Shown here: one piece after another, positions 1-12,404 of the stretch
Numbering within the stretch: the stretch's first letter is position 1
How the letters are laid out: each line of letters opens with the position of its first letter
From: Zygnema cylindricum
Taxonomy: Eukaryota; Streptophyta; Zygnematophyceae; Zygnematales; Zygnemataceae
DNA: 64,000 nt
Assembly: GCA_037447655.1 (NCBI GenBank)
Contig: JBBHKE010000890.1
Span: forward strand, 372,001-436,000
Reading direction: 5' to 3'
The notes under the pieces: generated by a model
Told to the model about the DNA's origin: nothing
What the model saw: only the letters and a program-made list of their open reading frames with translations
The model's database searches: none
Position numbers and translations under genes: made by a program

Positions 1-2366
1 AGGATGGCATGGATGGAATGTGGCGGTTTTGGAACAAAAAGAAACTCATCGAAGTCCAGAAAGACAGCCCAACGAGAGGTGAAATGTGATCGATATGCAC
101 AATCATTCACAACCAGTACCTGCAAAAAATTCATACATGCTTTGTGAACGGGAGAAACTGATTTTAGGCTAAGCATTTTTATGATTGTTGAAGGTATTAC
201 AAGCTGTTTCCTTTTTGCTAGTGACATCAAATTGCATAAGAGCGCAATATAAACAGTAATGTGTATGAATATGACTTCTTTGGGAAAATGTTGTAAAATG
301 TTGGCGACATCTTACTGACTTCAAAATCCATCTGCCAACTAGAATCTCAACAATCTGGACAGCACATTCATGGACTAAAAATACATAACATTAACAGCTT
401 CCAAAAAACATGCATTTACAATATGGACATTAACAGTAATGGAACCCATGGACAGCAATCCATGTTGAATATCTTTCCAATCCTCTGAGCATACACCCTA
501 CATCTGGTTAATATTAAAGCTCACGCACTATTCGAAAACCGAAATCAGGTCAGGAATCCCAGGTGAATGGGGCAATGGCACAAACGAAAACCATAAGATT
601 ACTGGGTTTTCCTTGTTCGGGGTGATTTGTACCCCCTTTTATACCCCTCTTGTACCCTTTTTATACCCTATGTACCCCTTTTTTATCCTAATAAAATTTT
701 AAAAAAGTGTTTGGATCATAGAAATATTTGAATGTAGGAAAGTTTCGGGGATTTATTTTGGTTTTGGTAGGTGATCAATACCCCTTTTTTACCACTTTTT
801 TATCCTAAGATCAGCTTTTGCAAAAGGTTTGGAGTATAAAAAAAGAGGGAGGGAGGGAGGGAGGGAGGGAAGACGAGAGACAAAGAAGTTTAGATAAACG
901 TGGATTCTGTATGGTAGCTTTTCGGGAAGTGGAATGGAGCATCTGCAGTATGTTAGTTTGGGTCTCGGACAAAAAAGTAATTCCGAGTCACAAAAGATTG
1001 CACTTGTAATCCCGGTCCATTTCCGTTCACACGCGCAATTTTAACAGTACATAAAGTGACAATTAGAAACAGGGACCTTCAAAAAGGAAAGTTTAAGTCC
1101 CAAAGTGCACGGTGTCACAAAAACGAAAACATGCCTTAAGACTCACCTGTGCATACCATGTTTGGAAATTTTTTGTCACTTCAGTGATGTCCGTGATTGT
1201 CATCATGCCTTTCTTCACATATGGCCGAAGTACGTTTATCAGCTCTATATCGATTCCCCCATCGTCGTACATGTGGAATAGGTCGAATCCGTGCATTAAG
1301 CGGTGGAAATCCAAAAATTGCCGCATCCGGAACGAATCAAATCTTCTGAACATCGGGGAGGAACAAAAGGTGATATTACTCTTAAACGGTGGGTGGGGCT
1401 GCGGAATCAGTAAATCCAGTTTCCCATCCATATCTTCCCATTAATTAACAAGTTCAATGTCGTCAACAATTCATTCAGTAGAAACCTCTACAAAAAAAAC
1501 ATAGTGGTCCATGATGCCCACGTAAATCTATACAGCCGGAGGCAAAAAACCAATATGCTGCTCAAAAAAAGCTTCATCTAGGGACTCCTTTCCAAAAACC
1601 AAGATTACGCATGTCAGAATAATTAGGCTAGGATGACTTTGTAGTATGGACGAGTAAACCTTAAAATCCATACCACTTCGTGCACATGATCACAAGCACT
1701 AAGATGGACACAATTGTCAATCTACGTTACCATCGGTACACCGCCCATTGCTATCAGAGTTAATCACCCTAATTTCAGGTGGTGTTCTTTTGACCCGAAA
1801 TCATACATCAGTGTTGATAACTCTATTTAATTGAGTGGCCACAACAAGCCACATTGCAAAACTCAATTTTAGTGAAGTTAATTCTAATAGAGTCTTAACA
1901 TAATTCTCTAACTCTACCAGTGATGGGCACTGCAGTTGACAATGGTCCACACTAATACATGGGTGACCCTAAAATATGGGCACCTAAACTTGGAATGTTG
2001 CAGAAAACTTAATAAAAATGTTTTACGGGCCCTGCCCGAAAAATGGAAGACACGTACATGTGTGTTCCTGCATAAATTTAAATGTGAATTTGGGAGACAG
2101 GGTTAATGCTCTCACATTGTTCGGCTTGTACTTCGACCGTCTTTTGTCGGGTTTTTCCAATAAACTTTTAATTCCACCATATCAATTGTCATAAACAGCT
2201 GCCCCCCAACTGCGATCGGCAGGTCTTCTGTTAGAGTACAGATGAGCAGAGCCACTTCATAGTCTTTCTTATGGGCATCCCCGGGGTAGTCCACACGCAA
2301 AGTCCCTTGAATGATTGTGCCATCTGGTCGTATCCATTTGTTGCATAGAACAGCACAAGAAAAGAA
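1..2366 (-). CDS. GT92 (DUF23) family glycosyltransferase, partial gene
   Basis: At least three exons are readable on the minus strand. The first runs from 2366 down to about 2120: acceptor GGGGGCAG, then FFSCAVLCNKWIRPDG; its donor is uncertain. The second is 1398-1147: acceptor CCGCAG, donor CAG/GTGAGT, with the segment DFHRLMHGFDLFHMYDDGG. The third starts at 120 after TTTTTTGCAG and runs off the window, with NDCAYRSHF and RWAVFLDFDEFLFV. Exons two and three join in phase 0 as WYAQ/VLVVNDC. The order (CAVLCNKW, then HRLMHGFD..YDDGG, then NDC..R..W...DFDEF) is that of plant GT92 proteins such as beta-1,4-galactan synthases; the D-x-D-E-F motif probably binds the nucleotide-sugar and metal. 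Such proteins are type II Golgi membrane enzymes. The 3' end lies outside the window. The join between the first two exons is not settled, so a further exon may be missing. Confidence 0.8.
602..869. repeat. Low-complexity TACCCC-rich tract and GGGA microsatellite
   Basis: At 623-677 the sequence is an irregular run of TACCCC and TTTTTATACCC units. At 846-869 there is a GGGA/GGGAGG purine repeat. Both lie in the intron between the last two readable GT92 exons. No coding sequence is seen here. Confidence 0.7.
1739..1932. mobile_element. Degenerate MITE of the CACCGCC family
   Basis: The left end CACCGCCCATTGCTATCAG follows TA and matches the terminal repeat of the clean copies at 43314 and 43700. 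The right end, AGTGATGGGCAC, is a decayed inverse of it. It sits in a GT92 intron. Size is close to the 203-206 bp of the clean copies. Confidence 0.5.
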
Positions 2367-3193
2367 CTGCCCCCTCAACGAAACTTATGTAAGATATTGG
2401 TTATCTACACACCGAAGAATTTACATCAAATAAGGTTCACACTTTCCAAGTTAAAGGAGTATCTGCTGTAAAAATGGATTGCAAACTAGATTTTTGCGAT
2501 CAGAGTGATTTGGCTGTCATGCGTAGGTTGTGTCAAAGGCCATTGAACTACTCTCTCCTTATGCAAGTATTGTGACATTCAGAGTTACAGGATATCATCG
2601 TCCTTCGTTCAGCTACTCTAGACTGACTGTTCTCTGATGTGCGCGGAAAGATTTATCCACTTTCATGCATCCATGATTATTGATGATTATTTTGAACTTA
2701 CCTGACAACACCACATAACACAACAGAATGATACGACAATACTTTGATTAAAAAACACAAGACTTGGTGACCTTGTTTATTTACCCTCTTAATAAATGAA
2801 TTTCATGTTCAGAATTTAACTTTGAAACTTCCAAGTCATAGTTGTGAATCATCTGCATTTCCCTCAACACTTTCTACTATTTTTTAAAATGACCTCTCGA
2901 CTTTCCTATAGTACTTGTATCGACGGTGAAATGACCGAGGAAAAAACGACACACCTAAAAAGAAGAGCACAAAACAGCAACAAATAAGGGGAAAAAGAGA
3001 AGGAAATGAAGTTAGAACAAATGTGTAACATACACTTCAGCAGAAGAATTTGAATGGAACTCACCTACAACCTTCTCCAGAGATAGAATGATGCAAAGCG
3101 AGAGCCGTCAAGCCTATTGTAATAAATGTTGACGACGAAAGTCGATAAGAACTAAAAAATACGAATCCCTGGCATCCATCCATTAGCTTCATA

Positions 3194-3412
3194 TCAATAG
3201 GCAACTATGTAATTTAATTCTACAGCAAAAAGCTTTAAGCACCTAAGGAATTGGTTGATATACACACACATCTCTGGATGGTGTTGCAGTATCAAACAGA
3301 TGAAACTAATGGCTGTGATGAAGATAGAAGAAATACCTGAAATCCATGTCCTCGTGTTATTATGGACCAAAATGTGAGAAGGCTCGCTTGGATGGGAAGT
3401 GCAATTCTTCAT
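3194..3412 (-). CDS. Possible N-terminal exon with membrane anchor (GT92 gene)
   Basis: This minus-strand reading frame begins MKNCTSHPSEPSH and has one hydrophobic stretch, ISSIFITAISFICLIL. It lies upstream of the GT92 exons on the same strand. GT92 enzymes usually start with a short cytosolic tail and a signal anchor, so this could be the first exon. No clear donor or joining exon was found, and chance remains possible. Confidence 0.25.
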   Translation of the reverse strand: MKNCTSHPSEPSHILVHNNTRTWISGISSIFITAISFICLILQHHPEMCVYINQFLRCLKLFAVELNYIVAY

Positions 3413-3419
3413 ATCTGTT

Positions 3420-5189
3420 CGACAAGGATTACTCCAAAGTCGGGGGACATCACTGCATCGTCAGTCAAACAACGATTTTTTCAAAAATGGACAGCATGTC
3501 AACGGTTGTTTATAAGCAAAAATTTGAAGCCAAGAGAGTTAATCCTATTCTTTGGTGTTCTTCATTCAAGTCCATCAAGGAGTAACCCTAAAAAACCTTA
3601 AAGAATCAGTTTGGAATTCTAAAAGCTAAAATGATAAATCAGTTCAATTCTACCAGCTGAAAGCGACCTGAATTTCCTGGATCAGCGTAGTTCTGGAACA
3701 GTATCCATACTTTTCATTGTTTTTTTTGTGACAGAAACAATAGCTATCATTAGGTGGAATGTTGGGCGAGAGAGCTAAAAGGTTGTCTACGTACGCCAAC
3801 ACAGTCCTTAAGAAGGCTTGTTGAAACTTAATCCAATGTTGTCATTATTTTCCACAACGAAGACAAGTTGCAGCATATTAAAACACGTGCAAGATCGTGA
3901 TCGATTCTAGGAAAACATGCAAAAAAAAGTGTCTGTGATTACAGTAGCAATGTGGAGACTTATTCGCTGCCGTGTCTACTCGAAAGTTGTAACCAAATCA
4001 ATTGAAGGAAAATAGACATAGAAGATGCAAATACTGCAAATGCTACTTGAAGGTTACATCTCGGAACATTAACTTTCCAAGAAGAACATATAATTTACAT
4101 ATGTTATGAGATACGTTTTTTACTTCTTCATACTGCTCCAAAGTGTCCGCATAATAGGCATAGTTGTGATGATATTTTAAATTCAACATATTTTGTTCTA
4201 TAACAAAACATGCGGCGATAACCTTTTACCCAAAGAAAAAAAGGGATGAAGTATCTTAGCTCAAAACTTTTAAAGAGTCTCATGGGCTTTTTGTTTAGAT
4301 GCGGACAAAGGTATAAAACACTGTCAAAAATGGCATAATTTGATGATTACAACAAATCATAAAATATGCAGCAAGCACATTGCAATCAGATACATTCACA
4401 TTTTTTTAGAAATCAAGTCACCTAAATGACTGTAATGGTAATGGTAAACATAATTACCATAATTTGCACGACAAGTCCTGCAAAGATCTGTCTACTTAAA
4501 GGTAATACATACAAGTTGAAAGTTAAGGAGTAACTTACCCAGAGAAGTTGAAATAAGTGATACTATTTGTACATATGAGGAGAAAGATAAGAGTCCTGTT
4601 GTGCCCTCTCAACCTAATAACAAAATTTCTCCTTGTAAACGTAATGTTTACTTGCTAACTTCACAAATAACTTCAAAAAAAATCAGAGTCCAGTCGTGCT
4701 CTCTCAACCTAAAAAAAGAGCGTGTAAGCATAATGCCTGATCGCAAACTTCACAAACAACTCCAAAAGAGATATCAGTTCTGGAGTTCCTCTGAAACTAA
4801 CGCTAAATCTCCTCCGAGTGAGCATAATACATCCGTTGGCTACCGTAACTTCCGTTCCATGTGCGGCCTCCGTGAGAAAATTCCGTTACACTCCGAACAT
4901 CAGCTTCTAGGCCGAGAATTTAGTCGAACTCCACCGCCCTAGCGCTCTACTGGCTGCAGTACTATAGGGGGGGCTTTCCATGTTCGGGCAGGATAAATTA
5001 AAAAGCACGATGGTAAACCATCTGAGTTCGGGGGCTTTCCATGTTCGAGTTCAATTCTAATTTGATCAGCAGTCGTTTTAAGATGATCGAGTTGCAAGTT
5101 TATGGGAGCGGGACAACTTTGCCAGCATCACCGACGGAATTTTTCCGTTAACTTTAATTTATCTTTTGTACAGTATGGCACAAGAGGAA
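3420..5189. other. No recognisable gene
   Basis: This stretch upstream of the GT92 gene is AT-rich to about 4790, then more GC-rich from 4790 to 4980 with many CCG/CGG steps, as in a promoter or 5' UTR. No ORF in it has recognisable domains or convincing splice sites. Confidence 0.4.
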
Positions 5190-5613
5190 TTTTATAACTT
5201 CAATTTGGATAATTACAGTAGCTACACGAGGATCCCGGGAATAATTAGAATACGGAAATGCCGTTTAAACTTCTGTAAAACAGTTAAATCGTCTAACGGC
5301 ATGAGCTGTCGAGCCGCGAAACAGAATTGGATTGGACCATGGAAACCACCTCAAGGATGGCTCTACAGCCTACTGTAATGCAACAGTCGAGTACACCGCC
5401 CATCGAATTATTCACGTTCGCACTTTATTTAGAATTTAACTACAGTGCACTATGTTCAGCAATGTGGCTCATTATGGACCACTTAGGATAACTACAGTAT
5501 AGCAGTGTTACTTACGCTGGTCGAACAAATAGAGTGATAAACAATATTAGCAGTCTTTTCTCCTTTTCTCTCTTCTCTCCTCATTTTGCTCTCTCCTTCC
5601 TTTTTCCCGAGCT

Positions 5614-7402
5614 ATGGCTTCCGTGAGGGCCATGACTGCCTCCTTCGCCTCCCGTTCCTCTACCGCTTTCTCTCCAATGCCCTTTTTTGGCCAAGGAGAA
5701 ACCCTCGCCTCCCTGTCTTCATCTTCTCCCGGCGTCCTACTCGTACGAAACGGTGGTTCAGGTTAGATTGGAGAGCGGGAGAGGGGGAGAGGGAGAGAAA
5801 CGGGAGAAGAAACAGGGAGAATGAAGAGAGCTAGAGTTTTATTGTGGTTGTTTGTTAGGGTTTTTTGCGGATCATTGTGGTGTTGAGGAAGTTTTTTTTT
5901 TTTTTTTTTGTATGTTTGTTGAGTATGAGGTGGCTGTGGTGTTGTGTTATTTTCAAGCCATAGTTATGGCTGGATTAATTTTGTTATTCAATTGTGCATG
6001 GGTTTGTGTTTCCCACTATCATTTATTTGGTTTTTACAAAACCCTAAAAACCCTCATTGTTCTCGCTGTTCTCCTTCAATCGCACCAACATGAACGTGAA
6101 CAGCTGTCAAACCTCCTGTCTAAGCATAGTTCAAAGGTGCGAAAACAATTGAAAATGCTATTTGTGGTTACCCCATTCTACACGCGTATTATACTGTATG
6201 ATGTGCGTATAGTACAGGGTAACCCATACAGTGCTCGTATAGTACTGAGTAGCCTCATGTAATGCGCATATAGTATGGGGTAACGACATATAGCCTTTCA
6301 ATTTTTTTCGCACATTTGAATAATGTGTCTAAGGATGCAGATGGTCCAAAAAAACCTGAAGCACAACGCTCGCTGCAGGCCTCTTATGGTTCCCTAGAAG
6401 AAGTTCTTGTAGCACAAATTTTAGGGTTTCAGCGGCATATGATCCCGAGAACAGAGAGCCAGAAGAATTGAGTGGTAGTAACAGCGCCAAATCTTCTACA
6501 AAAGTGAAAGCAAAGAGGAGTCGAGGATTTGGAGATAAGAGTGGGGAATCATCTTCGCAAAAAACCAAAGGAGGTTTATCCTCAGTTGTTGAAATATCTC
6601 CAAGTTTAAGTGGTGATGGCAGCAACGATGGAGGAGGATTAGGGCAAAGTAGGCGAGAGAGTGGCATCAAAAGAAGACCTTCACCAGAGAAGCCTCTGGT
6701 AGCCGTACAGCCTACAGAGCAAGAGAAACAAATTGCCTCTGGTAGCCGTACAGCCTACAGAGCAAGAGAAACAAATTGATAATGGAGCAGTTGTTCTTCT
6801 CGGTATTCTCTTTGGTGTAATTTTTCTCGAAGGAACTTTTTTGGCGGTTGCTGGTATGTCTAATTTCTACCTTTCTGTGCAAAGAATTTGTGACCAAAGG
6901 GCCAGTGAACAGCAGCAAAATCATGTAACAATAGACTGTCAAAAATTTAGGTTTAGATTGGAACGTGGTAACTGGCTTATCTTAGTGTTGCTATGTCGGA
7001 GTTCTCTGTTATCATTCGGCAAATGCTCAAACCAATATGTAAAAACGCACTTCTGCATTTAGAAAGTCTTCAATATTGACTACAACCAAATGCTAGGGCT
7101 AGGAACACTTGTAGAGATTGTTTCCTATTGCTGTTCAAATTTCAAATATTTATTGCAGCAAGCTTCTTGACAAGAACCAATTTGTGTCTGCTCAAAAATG
7201 TAGAGTAACGTGAAACTGTTTTTCTAATTCAGGTTACTCCACCTTTTCCATCCTGGTCTTTGCAGGCTTTCTTCCAGAGTCCGTGGACACATTCGCAGTG
7301 GACGTTGTATATCCAGCATTCACACCGTCAGTTGGTGTGTTCCTGGCCGTTGCGGCTTCTTACGGCCTCTATAAATATTTAGGTGTGCCAGGGCAAAAAT
7401 GA
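5614..7402 (+). pseudogene. LPA2: LPA2 (Low PSII Accumulation 2) copy 1, frameshifted
   Basis: The gene has the same three-exon structure as the intact copy at 16963. Exon 1 is 5614-5761 (donor CAG/GTTAGA), exon 2 is 6379-6853 (acceptor CGCTGCAG, donor CTG/GTATGT) and exon 3 is 7266-7402 (acceptor TTTGCAG). A 43-bp tandem duplication starting near 6691 repeats the stretch encoding PLVAVQPTEQEKQI. Because 43 is not a multiple of three, the frame shifts to SGSRTAYRARETN and stops at 6779, just before the first membrane helix. Exon lengths sum to 760, also not divisible by three. Exon 3 still encodes GFLPESVDTFAVDVVYPAF, so decay is recent. The transit peptide region is undamaged and has one CSTNFRVS unit. 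Expression of a truncated protein cannot be excluded. Confidence 0.85.
6183..6290. repeat. Short degenerate direct repeat in LPA2 intron 1
   Basis: Units resembling GCGTATAGTACAGGGTAA recur three to four times in intron 1 of copy 1, and again at 17540-17650 in copy 2. The repeat therefore predates the segmental duplication. No function is evident. Confidence 0.5.
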
Positions 7403-8790
7403 GAAACGGTCGTTGAGATGAATGAGTGTGAATGCATTGGGTGAACTTCGATTACGAACATTTACCCTCAAGAGTGGTTTGCAATATGCCACGTGTAATT
7501 TCTATTTGCCTACAATTTTCACATCAGACTGACGTGTTTTTTTTAGAGTGTTTCGTGCAATTACACTCCATTTTGGAGTTTGCCATCCAACTAATTTTTG
7601 GTTCTAAAGAGCTCAAGTTTTAAGTCAGCTCTCACAAAAGACTTTCAATTCGGGCAACATAAGATATGTAGAGAAAGGGGTTCCCTGCCCATATTTGCCA
7701 GTGTGTTTATAAATTAAAAATATCATGCAAAGCATGTTTTATTCAGGACAGGCAGTCTTGCTTTTGTTTCCATAGATCGAGCTCCATTAGAGTTCATCAT
7801 ATATGTCTCTTCCTTGCCAATATTATCAAACTAATGTTCGCGAAGTGATTGATCTTGACTCCAGTTCAGAAGAAACCTGTTTTTTTATTTAGGGTTTTCC
7901 GGGCTTGCAAAGGTCAGGCAATCTATTCAGCTTATGAAGCTTCATGACTTTACGCTACTCGATGCTTAATCCGGTTGCATTTCAACCTTGGAGAAAGCAT
8001 TAAACGGAGCTGTCCATTTCTTTCTTAACAGATGAATTGTGAGAATGTTTTGTTTTTTGTGCTTGTGAGTGATGATGATAAATAACTTCACAGTTTCCAG
8101 CAGTCGTGGCCTCCAATCAGCACGAGGAAGGTTGGGTTATGCTCATTAGAGCCGTTTTCGACCATGATGCCTATCCATTATTCAGTTAATGCCACTTGAG
8201 AACTCTTCTGATATTCCTTCGTTATCGTGTGGAAAAGCTTTGGTTATTCGTTCATATCCTCTCCTGTTTAATCATCAATTTCAGCTAACAACTGAAATAG
8301 TTCAGAGATGAATAATCAAGCTAAATAAACACAATTTCATATACCTTTTCTGAAACTCAATTCTCGAACTCTAGAATCAGTTTTGATGCTTTTATTTAAC
8401 TGAAGGATACGCTGAAGCATTTGCTATGTTTTGTAGCTTCAGTTTGTAATCTGGGAATTGCGGTTACATTTTTAATGTTGTTAGCAGTGAATGAAGAGTC
8501 CACTCTAATTAAACACCTTCTTCAATGGGTTTATGCAATTGTTTTAAGTAGAGTTCCAATCTAGTAAGATATACCCTTCAAGCGAGCAATTAGTTTGCGC
8601 AATTGCTATAAGTAGAGTTTCAATATAATAAAGTATACCATCCAAGGGATCAATTTGTTTATACAATCGTATTAATTACATCCTTAAGTGTTGGTTTTGC
8701 TGACTTAAATGTTGATTTGTTCTATAAACTTTTACGTGGACATTGACCTACATCAGCTTTCTTTGGAAACAGATGGTAATTCTCATGCGT
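7403..8790. other. Downstream region of LPA2 copy 1, no gene seen
   Basis: This interval between the LPA2 stop codon and the minus-strand gene fragment is closely matched by 18774-20230 in copy 2. It presumably holds 3' UTRs and intergenic sequence. No supported ORF was found. Confidence 0.5.
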
Positions 8791-8859
8791 AGTTCAGTTT
8801 TTTATCGCGTATTCCCATACGCTTCTTCTCCACAGAACCAACAGTGTAAGACTGTACGG

Positions 8860-9240
8860 AATATCGAGGATCGCTCGTGACCCTGTATCGCGAATCTGAT
8901 TGTTTTCCTCAATTTTGGAAATTTTCTGTAAACAAGAGTCGACATGATTTTCTTGTAAAAGGATGAAGGAAGGTTTCAACAGGTTTGTAGAATTGCCCCG
9001 CAAGTTCCAATGGTCTTTGCAAGATATGCTTTTCCATGGAGAGATCTTCCGCCATTGGTCCTGATCTGTAATTGTGTTGCCCCCCGGGATGATCTCGCAT
9101 GGCAAGATATCCCTCTAAGGTCCCTTCAACCTCGCTGATTGCAGCGCTGTCAATACTCGGATGAACCAAAAGATGGGTGAAAATGTAGTTCACAGGCACA
9201 AGCACAAATAATATCAACATCAAAGCACAAATAGACCAGC
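8860..9240 (-). pseudogene. Truncated copy of a signal-anchored protein gene
   Basis: It matches the ORF at 20237-20647 (FTHLLVHP, AAISEV, PMAEDLSM, QRPLELAG are shared). The duplication breakpoint near 9244 removes the first codons, including the start. A one-base loss (TTTGTG against TTTTGTG) shifts the frame right after it, and further indels alter the C-terminal half. The protein family is not recognised. Confidence 0.6.
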
Positions 9241-9249
9241 ATGAGCGAC

Positions 9250-9545
9250 TAATTTCGACGAATTAGAGTCACTGATTTCCTTGAAAATCCCCAAATTCCT
9301 AATTAACGTTGATCACACTAATTTTTTTTTAACACTAAATATTTGTTAACGCTAATAGCGATTCGCGGTGTACTTTACTATTGCCGATATTTATCGAGCC
9401 GGTGATATCGCGATACGAAAACTGATTAATATCGGTTTCTCATCGCGATATCGTCAAAACCATTATATCGGGACGATCTGCTGATTATCGATAGGTCAAA
9501 AAAGAGGCATATCGGCAGTCGGCAAACGGCTACCGCTACACAACA
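9250..9545. mobile_element. MITE and hAT terminal remnants
   Basis: ACGCTAATAGCGATTCGCGGTG followed by TA at 9351-9372 is the right end of the CACCGCC MITE family. It is followed by TATCG-rich sequence (ATCGCGATA, TATCGGCAG, TACACAACA) typical of the TAGTGTTGTGTATCGG hAT family. Neither element has both ends here. Confidence 0.5.
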
Positions 9546-9548
9546 GTG

Positions 9549-9865
9549 AAAAAAGCCCTGCTTTGCCTTCCACTCTCTTATTTCTCGTCCTCCTTCGCTC
9601 TCCCTCTTGCCCTACCTTATCTCCTTTCTACCCTCTCTCTCCTCCTTTCCATCCATTCCCCCACACTGTCTCCATCTCTCCCTCCTGCAGCATTTTCCGT
9701 CCTCGCCTATCTCTCCTCCCCTTCCTTCTCTTCGCTTTTTTTTTCTCTTTGCCTTTCTTCTCTCTCTCCTCCTTTCTCTCCCATTCTTTTCTCTTTCCTC
9801 TTTTCTTTCCTTTTCTTTTCTCTCTCCCTTTCTTTTTTCTCCCTGTCTTTTCTTCATTTTCAAAG
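9549..9865. repeat. Polypyrimidine tract
   Basis: About 310 bp of almost pure C/T (CCTT, CTCTCC, TTTCTC) on the plus strand. It abuts the truncated end of copia element D. The long ORFs seen on both strands here are low-complexity artefacts (Ser/Leu/Phe-rich or Lys/Glu/Arg-rich). Confidence 0.85.
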
Positions 9866-12404
9866 TCAAAGTAAAAAAACTGATCCGTTTCAAATCTGAT
9901 TTTGACTTCTTTATTATATTTGAATGGATCAATGGACTTCTCTTCATTCATCACCATTATGTGTTTTACCATAATTATATCTCTCTTTTTCAAGTCATAC
10001 ACTCGGTATTCTTTTGTGCTCTCATCATATCTTACAAGATATCCTGGCTTCCCTCTCCCCTCTAACTTCCATTTAGTCTTATCGGAATCCAAACTGTAGA
10101 CTTGACTTGCGAACACTCTCAAACTAGATAAATCAGGCTTTCTTCATGTCCACCTCTCATACGGAGTTTCCTCCTTATTTGCTGAAGTTAGGACTCTATT
10201 TTTAATGAAATTAGCATAGTTCATAGACTCTGCCCAAAAATGCAACCATATCCTCTTATTAGTTAACATACTTCTAAACATATCTCCTAAAGTTCTATTC
10301 ACTCTTTCTGCTACTCCATTTTGTTCCGGATTATAGGGAACAGTTTTCTCATGATGAATTCCTTCTTCTTTAAGATATTCTTCAAATTCCCTTGAGGTGT
10401 ATTCTTTCCCATTATCACTTCTTATCTCTTTTATTGAGGCTTCATGTAGTTTTTCACTCCATACTCTATACTCTTTGAAACATCTTAATACCTCTGACTT
10501 ATGTCTGAGAAAGTATACCTTTGTGTATCTATACCAATCATCTGTGATGGTTAACATCCATCTCTTCCCCCCATGTGAAGCATACCTAGCAGGTCCCCAA
10601 ACATCAGTGTGAACTAGATCTAATACTTTCTCTCTCCTAAATGTGGTTGCCTTTGGAAATGGAAGTCTATGAATCTTCCCTTGGGCACATCCACTACAAT
10701 CATCAAATGTCTCATTATCCTCAAAAGTAATACCCTCCACTATTCCCTTTTTCTTCATTTTCTTTAATCTATCTAGATGCACATGCCCCAACTTTTTATG
10801 CCAAAGCATCATCTCACTTGCACACGAGTAGAGAACACTCTTTTCATTGCAAAGAACAATTCTGAACATTCTTTGACTGCCCTTCTCAGCTATGAAATAA
10901 ACCTCACTATCAAAGCTTGCTGTGAAGATTCCTTTCCCAGTTCCTGTTTCAAACTCCTTTTCATCTAGGACAGCTATAGAGACTAGGTTCTTGCTAAGCT
11001 GTGGAATGTAAAGAACATCTGAGAGTGTTACAATTGAGGCTTTTCCATCAACTAGAACCTTCAAGTCAACAGTTCCAACAAGACTTGTGGTTTCTACTCT
11101 ACCATCTCCGTACTCTATCTCAACTGTTGGGATCTTTCTCAGTTTAGTGAACCACCGCTTATCTTTGCACATATGCATCGAAGCCCCTGAGTCTATGATC
11201 CACCCATCCTCGGGTGGATCCCTTTTACCTCCAAAAGCACACTTTTGTCTTCGTGGAATGTCGACATGCTTTTCAATGTTTTTCGGATTAAGAAGAAGCT
11301 CTGAAGCTCCTCTTTTGGTTCAGTTTTTCCTTCCACTTCCACATCGTGAACTTGAGTTAGGAAAGCCTTTTTCTTTCCTCCATCCCTTGAGGTTCCTTGA
11401 CCATCTTTCAGTCGAAGATCTGCAAGTTTGACACAATCTGCCATATAGTGTATGGTTTCTTGCAGAAGTGACATAATCCTCCTTGAGAAGTTCCTCTCCC
11501 CTGTCTATCAAATCTGCCACCTCGTTGTCCTCTTCTACCAAAGTTTCAATAGGGATCTTTCCCTCTCTCCTCATCACGCTTCCGCGAATCAGCTCCTGCA
11601 GACAATGCTTGAACACTTGGACTCCCTCTCATAAGCTCAATGGTGCTTTCTTTCACTAAAATCATTCCCACTGTATCATCCAAATCCCAATTGCTATCTC
11701 CCATGTCCTACAATCGGTTAATGATATTTTTATACTCTTCAGGTAGTTTCATCATTAATGTGTTCACTCTTTGTATCTCGGACCATGAGTTACCTGCACT
11801 CTCTAACTCTCCAAATAATGCTCCTAAATCATTGCAAAAATTATTCATACTTCCTCCTTTATAAGTTTAAGCTGCAATCTTATTTTCGGCCAATTGTTGT
11901 TGCTGCAATGATCCACTCTTATATTTGTTAACTAGTGATATCCAAATCTGAGATGAAGATTTGACATGCATAAAGGGAATGGTAATGCCCTTTGCTACAC
12001 TTTTAAGAATTAAGAGCTTAGCAACATTGTCTTTGTTGTTCCATTTTTCATACTCTGATCTTTCGGTCTAAACCCTTGTCGCCGTTTTTGGTGGTGTAGC
12101 TGCCGGTATCGCCTTCGGCAAAGGTGTCACTTCAGTTGCAACTCCTCCCTTTTCTCCTTCCATGACAATCTCCTCTCCTTCCTCATCTTCATCCTCGGTG
12201 ATGGTGGCAGCTGTTCTACCAATTGTAGAGGCGGAGGTGCCAGAAAAACGTGTCCCTCCAAACCCAGGTGGAGGTGGGCATCGAATTTGTCCAGACACTA
12301 TGCCCCATAGATGCTTCTCAAATAGTTCTCCCTCCATCATCATTTCCCAATAAAGAAATTCTGATCCATCAAATATGGGCACCCTAGATGGTGGGCCCAT
12401 AACC
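9866..12404 (-). pseudogene. Copia element D: gag, protease and integrase remnants
   Basis: Reading from 12424 leftward: gag N-terminus (12424-12068; FLYWEMMMEGELFEKHLWG), decayed middle gag (12060-11640), zinc-knuckle region (11616-11193), then the GAG-pre-integrase and integrase frame (11178-10144) with WHKKLGHVH, CSGCAQGK, HTDVWGP, RSDNGKEY and NPEQNGVAER. The post-integrase region continues to about 9866. Reverse transcriptase and RNase H are missing: the element ends at a polypyrimidine tract. Several stops and frameshifts break the frame, so it is dead. Domain order and motifs match element C closely. Confidence 0.85.
12392..12404 (-). other. Primer binding site of element D
   Basis: The minus-strand sequence GGTTATGGGCCCA directly follows the LTR and is complementary to the anticodon arm of initiator tRNA-Met. 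It is identical to the site in element C. Confidence 0.75.

Larger units (their letters stand above)
5190..9244. repeat. Segmental duplication, copy 1
   Basis: The segment matches 14371-20636 in the same orientation. It starts at TTATAACTTCAATTTGG (5193; 14371) and continues through the whole LPA2 gene into the 5' part of a minus-strand gene. Homology ends near 9240 (AGACCAGCATGAG) against 20626 (AGACCAGCTTGAG). Copy 1 is uninterrupted, while copy 2 contains two transposons. Both genes are broken in copy 1, so it is probably the derived copy. Confidence 0.9.

Noticed and set aside
1112-1444. 110-codon plus-strand ORF
   Set aside because: Antisense of the clear GT92 exon at 1147-1398.
4601-4942. 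113-codon plus-strand ORF
   Set aside because: No family resemblance; composition typical of UTR or intergenic sequence, no splice support.
9546-10065. Long hydrophobic or Ser/Leu-rich ORFs on the plus strand and Lys/Glu-rich ORF on the minus strand
   Set aside because: They translate the polypyrimidine tract and have no complexity; only the copia-derived part beyond 9866 is real.
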